Shown: piece after piece, positions 55,306-63,344 of the stretch
Position numbering within the stretch: position 1 is the first letter of the stretch
How the letters are laid out: each line of letters opens with the position of its first letter
Assembly (NCBI GenBank): GCA_021774625.1
Contig: JAJFIV010000007.1
Span: 123,234 to 187,233, forward strand
Length of the DNA stretch: 64,000 nucleotides
Direction: 5' to 3'
Origin: Alphaproteobacteria bacterium
GTDB taxonomy: Bacteria; Pseudomonadota; Alphaproteobacteria; Sphingomonadales; JAKSBY01
The notes under the pieces: model-generated
Told to the model about the DNA's origin: nothing
Seen by the model: only the letters and a program-made list of their open reading frames with translations
Database searches by the model: none
Translations under genes and position numbers: made by a program

Positions 55306-56166
55306 TTAAATCGCCATCTTGGAATTTGTAACGTAGCGTTGCCCGCTCAACGGGGCTTCATAAAGACTGTCGTCAAGGAAACGAAGAAATCGCTTCGCTA
55401 ACGCTTGATTTTGAGGAACTTGAATTTGTCCGTTCTGAACATCTAAATCCAACTCCATTTCCTGCGCTTTGGCCTGAATATCTGCAACAGCATAATTGTC
55501 TAAAGTCCCATCGGAACTCACCTTATGAATTAACTTTCTAACTGTTTGATTAGCCCTTGCTTTGAAGGCATCAAGGTCATCAATGTTTAGGGATGCGTGA
55601 CCCACGAAATTATCTATATCTTCGTCCGTTGCCTCCTGATAAAATTCGGCCAAATCAAGGATCATCCGCAAATTGGAATAGCTGTTAAATTTGATTTGAT
55701 TGTTTTCAATGATGCACGTCAGGCTCGCACCAATGGTGAAAGCTGGTTCGGTTAGCCGCTGAAAATTATTTTGCTGCAAAAATACCGCGAGCCGACGATT
55801 TAGTCTTTGCTGTGCTGTAAATTTTTGCACAAGCAGTCGCATCGCTCCATTGTTACCCACCCCGATAAAAAGGGCGCGTATGTTCTCATTGTCGAAATTC
55901 GCGATATCGATGACAGGTACAGCGAGAGCGTTTCCCTGCGCAGCATGAAGCATGGTGTTTGCATCAGGCGTTGCGTCTAAGACGAGCAATTCATCATCGT
56001 CCGGCTTCCAATCACCATTGAAGGCAACTTCATTTGGACGCCCCTCACGAAACGCATCTTCCTGCTGTGCAAACACATTCCCCAATTCTGTTTGCAACGG
56101 GTTCGTAATTGGCACACGCTTGATCTCAATACCGTTATTATTCCGGCACAATGCTAATAAATTCAT
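55306..56166 (-). CDS. kwaB: Kiwa-like protein KwaB (DUF4868)
   Basis: A 286-residue soluble protein that fits KwaB of the Kiwa anti-phage system in length, partner and C-terminal pattern. The family-like features are IGVGNNGAMRLLVQKFTAQQ, FQRLTEPAFTIGASLTCIIE, FYQEATDEDIDNFVGHASL and the ending SLYEAPLSGQRYVTNSK. The canonical last residue after NSK is Arg as I recall; here it is Met. Kiwa is reported to join a membrane sensor (KwaA) with KwaB to block phage DNA late in infection. It overlaps the kwaA-like gene by four bases and is followed one base later by hsdR. Assignment is from memory of the family. Confidence 0.8.
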   Translation of the reverse strand: MNLLALCRNNNGIEIKRVPITNPLQTELGNVFAQQEDAFREGRPNEVAFNGDWKPDDDELLVLDATPDANTMLHAAQGNALAVPVIDIANFDNENIRALFIGVGNNGAMRLLVQKFTAQQRLNRRLAVFLQQNNFQRLTEPAFTIGASLTCIIENNQIKFNSYSNLRMILDLAEFYQEATDEDIDNFVGHASLNIDDLDAFKARANQTVRKLIHKVSSDGTLDNYAVADIQAKAQEMELDLDVQNGQIQVPQNQALAKRFLRFLDDSLYEAPLSGQRYVTNSKMAI

Positions 56167-56696
56167 TTATCCCCCTCATTATCAGGTAAATCGATCACAA
56201 TATATTCTGTGAGCTGCCCAACCTTGAGGCATTGCTTGGCGGATCGAAGTTGTTTCTTTGTAATCAATACATAGGTCACGCCCTCATCAGTGTTGACCTT
56301 GTAAAAGTGCCACCCCAAAATCCCCAGCAAGGGATTGAAGTGATATCCATAGCCCGTGCTGATGACGAGAATAAAAATCATCACTGTCGGGATCAGGATA
56401 TTCAAATTTAGATCACTGAACTCAGCGGTAAAAAGCGGTGATAAATATAGGAGAATGAATGTAATATATTCACGATCTGCTGCTTCTATCGACATTACCC
56501 TGAACGTCGATCTCTCCAGATGCTTTTGGCAATAGGAAAGCAACCACAGCATAATGCCGACTAAAATAGCCGCAAGAAGGATAAGACCAAGCGCCGTCCA
56601 ATTTTTTGAATCTGTGTACATCACCCATGCGTAAACCAGTAACACTGGCGCGAGTGCTGTGCTTGTGAGAAGCAGTTTTGAAATCCAGTTAAGCAT
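56163..56696 (-). CDS. kwaA: Kiwa-like membrane protein KwaA
   Basis: A 177-residue protein with four hydrophobic helices (LLTSTALAPVLLVYAWVMY; TALGLILLAAILVGIMLWLL; ITFILLYLSPLFTAEF; LNILIPTVMIFILVISTGYG), then a cytoplasmic tail. The segment YHFNPLLGILGWHFYKVNTD EGVTYVLITKKQLR closely fits KwaA. Starts at 56711, 56705 and 56696 are possible; the last has GAGGA eight bases upstream. It overlaps the hsdS end by eight bases and the kwaB-like gene by four. KwaA is the membrane sensor of the Kiwa system. Confidence 0.8.
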   Translation of the reverse strand: MLNWISKLLLTSTALAPVLLVYAWVMYTDSKNWTALGLILLAAILVGIMLWLLSYCQKHLERSTFRVMSIEAADREYITFILLYLSPLFTAEFSDLNLNILIPTVMIFILVISTGYGYHFNPLLGILGWHFYKVNTDEGVTYVLITKKQLRSAKQCLKVGQLTEYIVIDLPDNEGDK

Positions 56697-57885
56697 TGGC
56701 GACATCCTCATCGATTTTGACGCGGCGTTTGCCGGTGAGGAGCTGCTGCATCAGGGCGGATTTTTCTGATTTTAGTCTTTTCAAAATACGATTTTGTTTT
56801 TCTAGTTTTAAATCATAATTTCGAAGGATAGCTGCGATTGCTTCTTGCTCAGATTTTGGGATTAATCGAATAGGAAGTTTTTTGAATGTACCCATCCGAA
56901 GGGAAGCAACGGTTGAACCTACTGAAAACCGTTTAAGTAAATGCCGGTTGTAATGGATGGAATAGAATATGTATTGTCCATTGACTTCCTTAAAATTAAA
57001 AATCGCATAAGCGCGTTGGTGAAGATCAAATTTCCCAATAAAATATTTTGGAACGAACTCTTGACCTTCTCCGCCAACGATAATCGCTTCGGTATCGAAT
57101 AGAAAACGATCGCTACGGCGCACATCGGTTGATCGGTCGAAAAAAGTAAATTCGCCTTCTTCAGTGGAGTCTTCTCGATTGGAACTCCCTGTTTCTATGC
57201 GGACAACATCCGTCAATGGAACAACTTCCCACTCCCCAGAAAACCCCGGGAGGCGTTTTTTCCCGGTTAGGAGTTGTTGCATGAGGGCTTTTTTCTGGGC
57301 CTGGCTGTTTTCGATCAGCCTCTCCACTACCTCAATCGCCCGATCCCACGTAGACAGAATTTCCGCAATTTTCTTTTGTTCAGAGAGTGGAGGTAAAAGA
57401 ATTGGTAGTTTTCTAAGGTCTTGAAGCGACAAAAATGGTTGTGCTCCACCAGAACGAACAACATGAGCTATTCTTTTCTGCCGAGCTTGGTGGAGATGTA
57501 ATAAGTACAGATGATTCAGTATTTTTGGGTTTGGCTTAAACAGAGCAACATTTTTCATGCTGAACTGAAAATCGACGTCTACATATCCACAATTTGCGAC
57601 ACCGGCTCCAATGTTCACAATTGCCAAGTCGCCCTTTTCAGGATTGCATCGCTTATACACTTCCTGATGATCTTCATTGCTGAGATACAAACAGTTTTCA
57701 AAATCAATTCTGCCATTTTTCACATGAATGGCAGTAATGTATGGATGACCGCTAGTCGTAGGTGTAGGCGTATCGTGGGTGCCGTCCGTTATCTTGGTGC
57801 AAGCTAATTTCGCAGGCGTTATACTCCAGCCCTTCGGTGGTTCTCCGACAAACCCAGCTCCTTTAAATTCTAAATCAGGAGTCAT
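56689..57885 (-). CDS. hsdS: Type I restriction enzyme specificity subunit, full length
   Basis: A 398-residue HsdS with two target-recognition domains. TRD1 spans ~1-170 and TRD2 ~215-350. Each is followed by a similar helical spacer: PPLSEQKKIAEILSTWDRAI with KKALMQQLLTGKKR, and SEQEAIAAILRNYDLKLEKQ with KSALMQQLLTGKRR. This duplicated QQLLTGK/R element is a hallmark of HsdS. It binds the two halves of the recognition site. The gene overlaps the rhuM stop by 11 bases; a GTG six bases earlier is the alternative start. The recognised sequence cannot be read from the protein. Confidence 0.95.
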   Translation of the reverse strand: MTPDLEFKGAGFVGEPPKGWSITPAKLACTKITDGTHDTPTPTTSGHPYITAIHVKNGRIDFENCLYLSNEDHQEVYKRCNPEKGDLAIVNIGAGVANCGYVDVDFQFSMKNVALFKPNPKILNHLYLLHLHQARQKRIAHVVRSGGAQPFLSLQDLRKLPILLPPLSEQKKIAEILSTWDRAIEVVERLIENSQAQKKALMQQLLTGKKRLPGFSGEWEVVPLTDVVRIETGSSNREDSTEEGEFTFFDRSTDVRRSDRFLFDTEAIIVGGEGQEFVPKYFIGKFDLHQRAYAIFNFKEVNGQYIFYSIHYNRHLLKRFSVGSTVASLRMGTFKKLPIRLIPKSEQEAIAAILRNYDLKLEKQNRILKRLKSEKSALMQQLLTGKRRVKIDEDVANA

Positions 57886-58924
57886 CTTCACCCCCGCTTT
57901 TCCGCCCCAGTTTCGCCCCCAGTGCCTTCACGTCTTTCTCAAAGTCGGAATTAATTTTTTGGGTTTTGTTAAAGGCGGTGTATTCGGCCTTGGCCCTATC
58001 TGCAGCTCTTTTGTGGCTGATTTTACCCTTGCCGCTGAGCAATTTATATTCGTTAAAAGAGAGGAATTTATCGACGCTGGCGGTCATGTCGGCCATGGTC
58101 ATTTTGGTGCGGTTTTCAATGATGTTTTCGATATAGTCGAAAAAGCCTGAAACGGTGCGCTCCAGGCGCTTGATTTCTTTTTCTTCCAGATAATTTTTCG
58201 CCACCATTACGTCGGACTGTAAAATGCGTCCATCGGGGGCGTTCTTCCATGTGGTAAGACCCATATTGGGGGCTTCACGGTTGGCATTTTGGTGGGTAAT
58301 TTCAGCAGCTGTTTTGCCGGTAATGGCAAAGTGAAACTTATTTTGCACCATGGCGTAAAAGGTTTTTGCCGTTTCTGAACCGCTATCATAATCGGTGCTG
58401 ATTTCGGCAAAAATGTCGGTGATTTGCAGGTAAATGCGTCGTTCACTGGCGCGAATAGAGCGGACGCGTTCCAGCAATTCTTTGAAATAGTCTTCGCCAA
58501 AAAACGTTTCAGCTTGTTTCAGGCGTTCATCATCCATGACGAAGCCCTTTTTGATATATTCCTTCAGGATATTGGTTGCCCAGATGCGAAATTGCGTAGC
58601 GCGCCTAGAATTTACCCGATAGCCAACGGCGATAATGGCGTCGAGATTGTAATATTCCAGTGAGCGCTGAACCTCTCTTTTGCCTTCAGTTTGAACTGTT
58701 GCAAAATTTGCAACTGTTGCCGCCCGGGACAATTCCCCTGTCTCGTAAATATTTTTCAAATGTCGGCTAATGCCTGACTTGTCGACATCAAATAACTCAG
58801 CCATTTGTGCCAAGGGCAACCAGATTGTTTCCGCCTGCATCAGCACTTTGACGTGTACCGATTCATTCTCACCTTCATAGAGAAGGAAGGGGGAGTCTTC
58901 TGTAGGTATTATACCCTTGCTCAT
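57875..58924 (-). CDS. RhuM family DNA-binding protein
   Basis: A 349-residue protein of the RhuM family (named from a Salmonella pathogenicity island gene). The N-terminal half contains IWLPLAQMAELFDVDKSGIS RHLKNIYETGEL, a winged-helix-like DNA-binding region, and YYNLDAIIAVGYRVNSRRAT QFRIWAT. A helical domain (MADMTASVDKFLSFNEYKLL) follows. Its role is unknown, but it recurs between hsdM and hsdS in many type I loci. It overlaps hsdM by four bases (ATGA) and hsdS by 11. Confidence 0.9.
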   Translation of the reverse strand: MSKGIIPTEDSPFLLYEGENESVHVKVLMQAETIWLPLAQMAELFDVDKSGISRHLKNIYETGELSRAATVANFATVQTEGKREVQRSLEYYNLDAIIAVGYRVNSRRATQFRIWATNILKEYIKKGFVMDDERLKQAETFFGEDYFKELLERVRSIRASERRIYLQITDIFAEISTDYDSGSETAKTFYAMVQNKFHFAITGKTAAEITHQNANREAPNMGLTTWKNAPDGRILQSDVMVAKNYLEEKEIKRLERTVSGFFDYIENIIENRTKMTMADMTASVDKFLSFNEYKLLSGKGKISHKRAADRAKAEYTAFNKTQKINSDFEKDVKALGAKLGRKSGGEDDS

Positions 58925-60435
58925 GCAGTGTACCCCAATTCCTTGAGGTAGCCGTCCATTTTGATCTCAAGCTCGGCAAGTTCGGCTTTCAGCTTCTCGC
59001 GCTCGGCGCGTACTGCCATCAGGTCAATCTCTTCCTCTTCCTCGAAGGTATCCACATAACGGGGAATGTTGAGATTATAGTCGTTTTCCGCCAATTCTTC
59101 CGGTGTGGCGAGATAGGCGTATTTGTCGATTGTTTCGCGCGCCTTATTAGCCGCAACGATCTTCTCAATATTTTCTGCGGAGAGCTGGTTTTGGTTTTTG
59201 CCGGAGGTAAATTCGCGGCTGGCGTCAATGAACAAAACCTTGTCGTCAGATTTGTTCTTTTTAAAGATCAAAATTGCCGCCGGAATACCGGTCCCGTAAA
59301 AAAGTTTTTCTGGCAGGCCAATCACGGTGTCGAGCAGGTTTTCCTCTACAAGCTTTTGCCTGATCCGCCCCTCTGCTGCCCCTCGAAAGAGAACGCCGTG
59401 TGGGGCAACCACTGCCATGCGCCCGGTTTTGGGCTTCATGGTCTCAATCATGTGCAGGATAAAGGCGTAATCGCCTTTGGTTTTTGGCGGGACGCCGCGC
59501 CGGAAGCGACCAAATTTTTCTGACTCAGCCGTGCTATGCCCCCATTTGTCGAGACTGAAGGGAGGATTGGCCACCACCACGTCAAAATGCTTGAGTTTGT
59601 CGTCCCCATCCAAGAGCTTTGGATTGCGGATCGTGTCCCCCCATTCAATGCGGTGATTGTCTTCGCCGTGCAGAAACATGTTCATTTTGGCAAGCGCCCA
59701 TGTGCTGCCGATCGCTTCCTGGCCATAGAGGGCGTATTTTTTGGAGCCGTTGTTCTGTTCCTGAATAAGCCTGCCGCACTTCATCAGCAAAGAGCCGGAG
59801 CCACAGGTCGGATCGCAAATCTCATCGCCTTCCTTGGGCTCCATAATTTCCGCCATGAGCGACGAGACTTCGGGCGGGGTATAAAATTCGCCAGCCTTGC
59901 GACCGGCATCAGCGGCAAAGTTTTTGATTAGATATTCATAAGCATTGCCGATGACATCCAGCTTGCCGATCCGGCTTGGCCGTAGGTTTAGAGTATCTTT
60001 GGCAAAGTCTTCAAGCAGGTCTTTGAGAAGCTCATTCTTCTGCGCTTCTTCGCCCAATTTGTTGGAATTAAAGCTAATATCCTGAAACACATCGCGCAAC
60101 TTGGCGATGTTGGCTTCCTCAATGGCATGGAGCGCTTTATCAATGCGCTCACCATTGCCCGCTTCATGGCGTTTTTTATAGAGCGAGTAGAAATTGGCTT
60201 TTTCCGGCAGAACAAAGCGTTCGTTCTTCATCATCTCTTCGATGAGCGCCGGTTCGTTTCCGTATTCTTCTTTGTAGGTATCATAGTGATCCTGCCAGAC
60301 ATCGCTGATATATTTCAGGAATAACATGGTGAGGACATAATCTTTATAGATAGCGCCATCGACTGTGCCGCGGAACGTATCGCATGCTGCCCATACCGCC
60401 TTGTTGATATCATCCTGTTTTATTTGTTCAGCCAT
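58921..60435 (-). CDS. hsdM: Type I DNA methyltransferase subunit M
   Basis: A 504-residue HsdM that methylates adenine using S-adenosylmethionine. Motif I is CDPTCGSGSLLMKCG, motif IV is VVVANPPFSLDKWGHS, and the N-terminal HsdM domain shows VWAACDTFRGTVDGAIYKDY. The C-terminal helical region (EIDLMAVRAEREKLKAELAE) docks with HsdS. The start at 60435 follows GGAGG, five bases before ATTA; a frame 34 codons longer would cover the end of the half-S gene. It is the central gene of a tightly packed operon. Confidence 0.97.
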   Translation of the reverse strand: MAEQIKQDDINKAVWAACDTFRGTVDGAIYKDYVLTMLFLKYISDVWQDHYDTYKEEYGNEPALIEEMMKNERFVLPEKANFYSLYKKRHEAGNGERIDKALHAIEEANIAKLRDVFQDISFNSNKLGEEAQKNELLKDLLEDFAKDTLNLRPSRIGKLDVIGNAYEYLIKNFAADAGRKAGEFYTPPEVSSLMAEIMEPKEGDEICDPTCGSGSLLMKCGRLIQEQNNGSKKYALYGQEAIGSTWALAKMNMFLHGEDNHRIEWGDTIRNPKLLDGDDKLKHFDVVVANPPFSLDKWGHSTAESEKFGRFRRGVPPKTKGDYAFILHMIETMKPKTGRMAVVAPHGVLFRGAAEGRIRQKLVEENLLDTVIGLPEKLFYGTGIPAAILIFKKNKSDDKVLFIDASREFTSGKNQNQLSAENIEKIVAANKARETIDKYAYLATPEELAENDYNLNIPRYVDTFEEEEEIDLMAVRAEREKLKAELAELEIKMDGYLKELGYTA

Positions 60436-61030
60436 TAATTTGACCTCCTCCGTCGTTTCGGAAGAGATCAGCAGCGATAGCTTCCATTTGTTTATTTCTA
60501 CTTGTGATGAGCGCTTGCAAAACCTGTTTTTCGGCAATTGCAGTTTGGTGCATTTTAACGATCAGTTCTTGTTTGTGTAAGGATGGAATCGCTATTTCCA
60601 AGTTTTCCACAGCGCGGCGGCGGATATTTAAAATATAAGAGCCGGTTGCAGTTTTCTGGAAATAATCTTGAGCTGGTTTTTGATTTATCTGCCAAGCCAG
60701 AAATTCAGGGGGCAACATCCTCGGTTTGCTAACGCGCAAAACAAAGAAATGCGGTGAACAGACTGCTTTTTGCAAGGGGTCTTGGATAGCGAAGGCGTAA
60801 TTATTAGAACCACGAGCAGCAAAAAGAATGTCACCATCTGCAAGCCAAACGGGAGCGCGCTTTGTCGGCAACTCAACGCTCGCAACACTTGGCCAATCAA
60901 TACCGCTATCTGGTCTAACATTTCGCATTTGCACGAATCGAACATCCCCTTCATCAAGGGCATCTACCGCCCCCCTCAGAGGAAAACCGGCAGAAATTGC
61001 AGCAATATCGCGTATTTTTTCATTTTTCAT
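60428..61030 (-). CDS. Half-length HsdS-like specificity subunit
   Basis: A 200-residue protein with one HsdS-type target-recognition domain: IAAISAGFPLRGAVDALDEG near the N-terminus, DILFAARGSNNYAFAI, and LNIRRRAVENLEIAIPSLHK QELI followed by a single helical spacer. Half-length S subunits can dimerise and direct methylation at a symmetric site. A separate full HsdS sits four genes downstream, so this copy may be an alternative specificity, a control factor or a relic. It overlaps hsdM by eight bases, which argues for live translation. Start has no clear ribosome site. Confidence 0.85.
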   Translation of the reverse strand: MKNEKIRDIAAISAGFPLRGAVDALDEGDVRFVQMRNVRPDSGIDWPSVASVELPTKRAPVWLADGDILFAARGSNNYAFAIQDPLQKAVCSPHFFVLRVSKPRMLPPEFLAWQINQKPAQDYFQKTATGSYILNIRRRAVENLEIAIPSLHKQELIVKMHQTAIAEKQVLQALITSRNKQMEAIAADLFRNDGGGQING

Positions 61031-61116
61031 AGCATCAAATCCATTGACGCAATATATTCGTGGCGGCATCAAGAGTCAATTGATATTTATTGCATCAACA
61101 GCCATGCTGCAAAATA

Positions 61117-61524
61117 TTATATTCTAAGGGTATTTATCGACACAAGCTTGCCGTTGGCTGAGCGGTATTTCCAATTGCCGTTCCAGATATTCTCATTGCC
61201 GTCGGCAATGGTTCTGTTTAGCTGGTTTAGTGTCGGAAAACGCTCCCCAGTGTCATGCCTTTGCCAGCTACCGTTAGTCGCTATTGCCTTGAATTCTCGC
61301 CCCTTATAGGAGCGCACCGCTTCGAAACCCTCATCGAATCGGACATTGTTTCGACTGTCATAAACCCCGCCATTGGAAGCAATTGGCATGACGGCCTCCT
61401 CCACTTCTCCTGCCGGGCAACCAAGTACGCGCCTCAAGATAGAGTCTTCTGTGTTCTCGCTGCCCTGTCGACTCGCCCATATGGCGGCAAACACATCAGT
61501 GGAAACGCTTATTGATCTTTGCAT
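61117..61524 (-). CDS. RHH/SeqA-N-like protein with RAMA/DUF4357-like domain
   Basis: A 135-residue protein, first in the defence run. The N-terminal ~40 residues (ISVSTDVFAAIWASRQGSEN, TEDSILRRVLG) look like the ribbon-helix-helix of SeqA. The C-terminal ~70 (VRSYKGREFKAIATNGSWQR to IWNGNWKYRSANGK) resemble the RAMA or DUF4357 domain that accompanies restriction and methylase systems and may read modified DNA. AAGGAGA precedes the ATG. A cluster of GCTAT half-sites lies 25-50 bases before it. A regulator of the operon is the best guess. Confidence 0.7.
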   Translation of the reverse strand: MQRSISVSTDVFAAIWASRQGSENTEDSILRRVLGCPAGEVEEAVMPIASNGGVYDSRNNVRFDEGFEAVRSYKGREFKAIATNGSWQRHDTGERFPTLNQLNRTIADGNENIWNGNWKYRSANGKLVSINTLRI

Positions 61525-61548
61525 CACAAATCTCCTTTTTTGAAATAT

Positions 61549-61576
61549 GCTATTATAATAGCTAATAGCGCTATAG
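61549..61576. promoter_or_regulatory. GCTAT half-site cluster upstream of the defence run
   Basis: GCTATTATAATAGC (61549-61562) is a perfect 14-bp palindrome, followed directly by a TAGCGCTA palindrome (61566-61573) and CTATAG. Four ATAGC/GCTAT half-sites fall in 28 bases, 25-52 bases before the first gene. This fits an operator for an RHH repressor, probably the neighbouring protein. Confidence 0.6.
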
Positions 61577-61863
61577 ATATCAATAGGTAGATTTAAAGCA
61601 TTGCCACGTCCGGCCTTTAGCCGGACTAGGCTCGTGTGAAGACTTAGGGGCGTTGCCCCTCGGCGCGCACCAAGAAAATTAGACAGGCCGTGTCCTCAGC
61701 CATGAATGCCTTGCGGGCCGCACCGAGACTCTGTCGAATTTTTTGACACTTGCACACCCCCTGTTCGCCACGAGGCAGGGTTGCATGAGCAACCCATGAG
61801 GTGGTCCCACATCGTTGGGCAGTTTGGCAGCAACGTGCGGAAACGGATTTCACTCCTCCTCCC
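61577..61863. other. Non-coding DNA upstream of the defence operon
   Basis: This 287-bp stretch plus flanks holds a GTCCGGC/GCCGGAC hairpin near 61608-61626 and no supported gene. Its short frames lack ribosome sites and family likeness. The first 112-bp repeat follows. Confidence 0.45.
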
Positions 61864-61975
61864 CCTCCCTAACTTGCAATGAATTTGCAATGAAATGCCG
61901 GTTTGTTTCGGATAAGTACGCAAAAGTTCCGGCGACTACATATCCGGAAATCCAAGTAAAACCGCCAAATATGCG
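61864..61975. repeat. 112-bp direct repeat, copy A
   Basis: Matches 63220-63331 at all but about six of 112 positions and has the same orientation. It includes the TTGCAATGAA tandem. Together the copies enclose the PGN_0703-type endonuclease gene, so this may mark an older element boundary or integrase arm region. Confidence 0.9.
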
Positions 61976-62061
61976 CTCACCTGATCCATGGAATATCAGA
62001 TACTACCCGATACTACAGTTGAACCGACAAACGTGGGTTCAAACTCCCGTTTCTCCCTCGG

Positions 62062-62898
62062 CTATGCCGCTACCCCATAACGCGCCCTCAGACGGCCAAC
62101 ATGGGCCCGGAGCCATTCGGGCTGGGGGCATGCGTCCCACGATCGCCAAAGCTCCGGGTAGGACATGGCAACGAATTCAGGTCCACCACCAGCTATTGAT
62201 GCTGCAAATCGCGTCACTTCGGCCCGGTGTTCCGCAAAAATTGGATACACTTCGGGATTGGACGGCTCCCAAAAGAGGTAGAGCAACGTCATGGGCCGAT
62301 CCGCGAATGTATAGGCGACACCAAACGCGTGCTTCACAAGCTGTGCTGCATCCAGCCAGCGATAAGTGCGCCGCTCTTCAACAAGCCGCAGCATCTCTTG
62401 AAACCATGCGGTTCCACGCCTTCCATCCCTGATTTCGGCGTCATACGCTGGCGCAAATTTGGCTGCGTGAGCCGTCAAGGGCTCCAGACACTTAGACTCG
62501 ACTGCGACCACGCCGCTCGGACCTTCCGCAACGACATCAAGGTTTGGCGAACGCCGCCCTGCAAGCCCGTGCGGACATTTCCGCTCAAATCTCAGACTCG
62601 CGAAGCCACCGCCTCGCGGAAGCTGCAGAGCAGCCGGGTTGGATTTGAAGGGAGCGAAGGTATTGACCGCCAGAGCGGAAGACGAGTGAGCGGCGCGAAA
62701 TTTTCCCTCCATCTCGTTGCCATCCCCCTGACGGAGGTCTGCTTCGAAGTCGACGAGACGCACCCCCTCAATCAGATTCTGGCTCGCTTCGCTTACGTAG
62801 CCCTTTTCGTCCAGCACAGCTTCAGGGGCTGATCTGGCAAAGCGGTGAATGAGGGCGGAACGGCAGGCAGTCAAAGGTGAGCGAGTCGATGATGCCAT
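62062..62898 (-). CDS. PGN_0703-type putative restriction endonuclease
   Basis: A 278-residue protein fitting the PGN_0703 family of predicted restriction endonucleases. Landmarks are SALAVNTFAPFKSNPAALQL, FERKCPHGLAGRRSPNLDVV and VVAVESKCLEPL, the last two supplying the D and ExK of a PD-(D/E)xK nuclease core. Trailing parts (AWFQEMLRLVEERRTYRWLD, YPIFAEHRAEV) are helical. It stands alone on its strand with no partner methylase, between two 112-bp direct repeats, and so may be a separate module within the island. Target unknown. Confidence 0.82.
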   Translation of the reverse strand: MASSTRSPLTACRSALIHRFARSAPEAVLDEKGYVSEASQNLIEGVRLVDFEADLRQGDGNEMEGKFRAAHSSSALAVNTFAPFKSNPAALQLPRGGGFASLRFERKCPHGLAGRRSPNLDVVAEGPSGVVAVESKCLEPLTAHAAKFAPAYDAEIRDGRRGTAWFQEMLRLVEERRTYRWLDAAQLVKHAFGVAYTFADRPMTLLYLFWEPSNPEVYPIFAEHRAEVTRFAASIAGGGPEFVAMSYPELWRSWDACPQPEWLRAHVGRLRARYGVAA

Positions 62899-63219
62899 GC
62901 TCTCACTCTATCAACCTATATTTCCCATGTGATCTTCACAATAGGCAAGACTATACAAAATCACACCGTTTTCTGAAGAATTATTTTCTCCAATCGCCCG
63001 ACACCTCCGATTTTGACGAATTAAAAGATGTCGGGCGAACCACCATACCCCAATGCAAAGACGGCCATCGCGGACGAAGATGCAATGAAAGCTAAACTTA
63101 TAAGCGAAGACGCAAGGAGTCTTGGCGCCGAGTTTTTTTCTCGCCAGGGAACAGCTTCTGCTTGAAACATGGGCCGGCGGAAAACCTGCCGCAGAAAATT
63201 ATAACGGAGAATCAAGACC
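62899..63219. other. Non-coding DNA between the endonuclease gene and repeat copy B
   Basis: A 321-bp stretch upstream of the minus-strand endonuclease gene, which must hold its promoter. Frames of about 60-70 codons on both strands have no ribosome site and no family likeness. Confidence 0.45.
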
Positions 63220-63331
63220 CCTCCCAAACTTGCAATGAATTTGCAATGAAATGCCGGTTTGTTCCGGATAAGTACACAAAAGTTCCGGCGACTACATGTC
63301 CGGAAACCCCAGTAAAACCGCCAAATATGCG
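63220..63331. repeat. 112-bp direct repeat, copy B
   Basis: Second copy of the repeat at 61864-61975, about six mismatches. It ends 13 bases before the right attachment site. In reverse it would encode FHCKFIAS, like the FHCKSIAK near the integrase C-terminus, so it may be a remnant of an integrase 3' end or an arm-site region. Confidence 0.9.
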
Positions 63332-63344
63332 TTTATTTTATCCT

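Noticed and set aside
62031..62055. GGGTTCAAACTCCC resembles a tRNA T arm, suggesting a second att remnant
   Set aside because: Only three strong stem pairs form and no acceptor or anticodon arm is visible, so it is not a tRNA fragment I can support.
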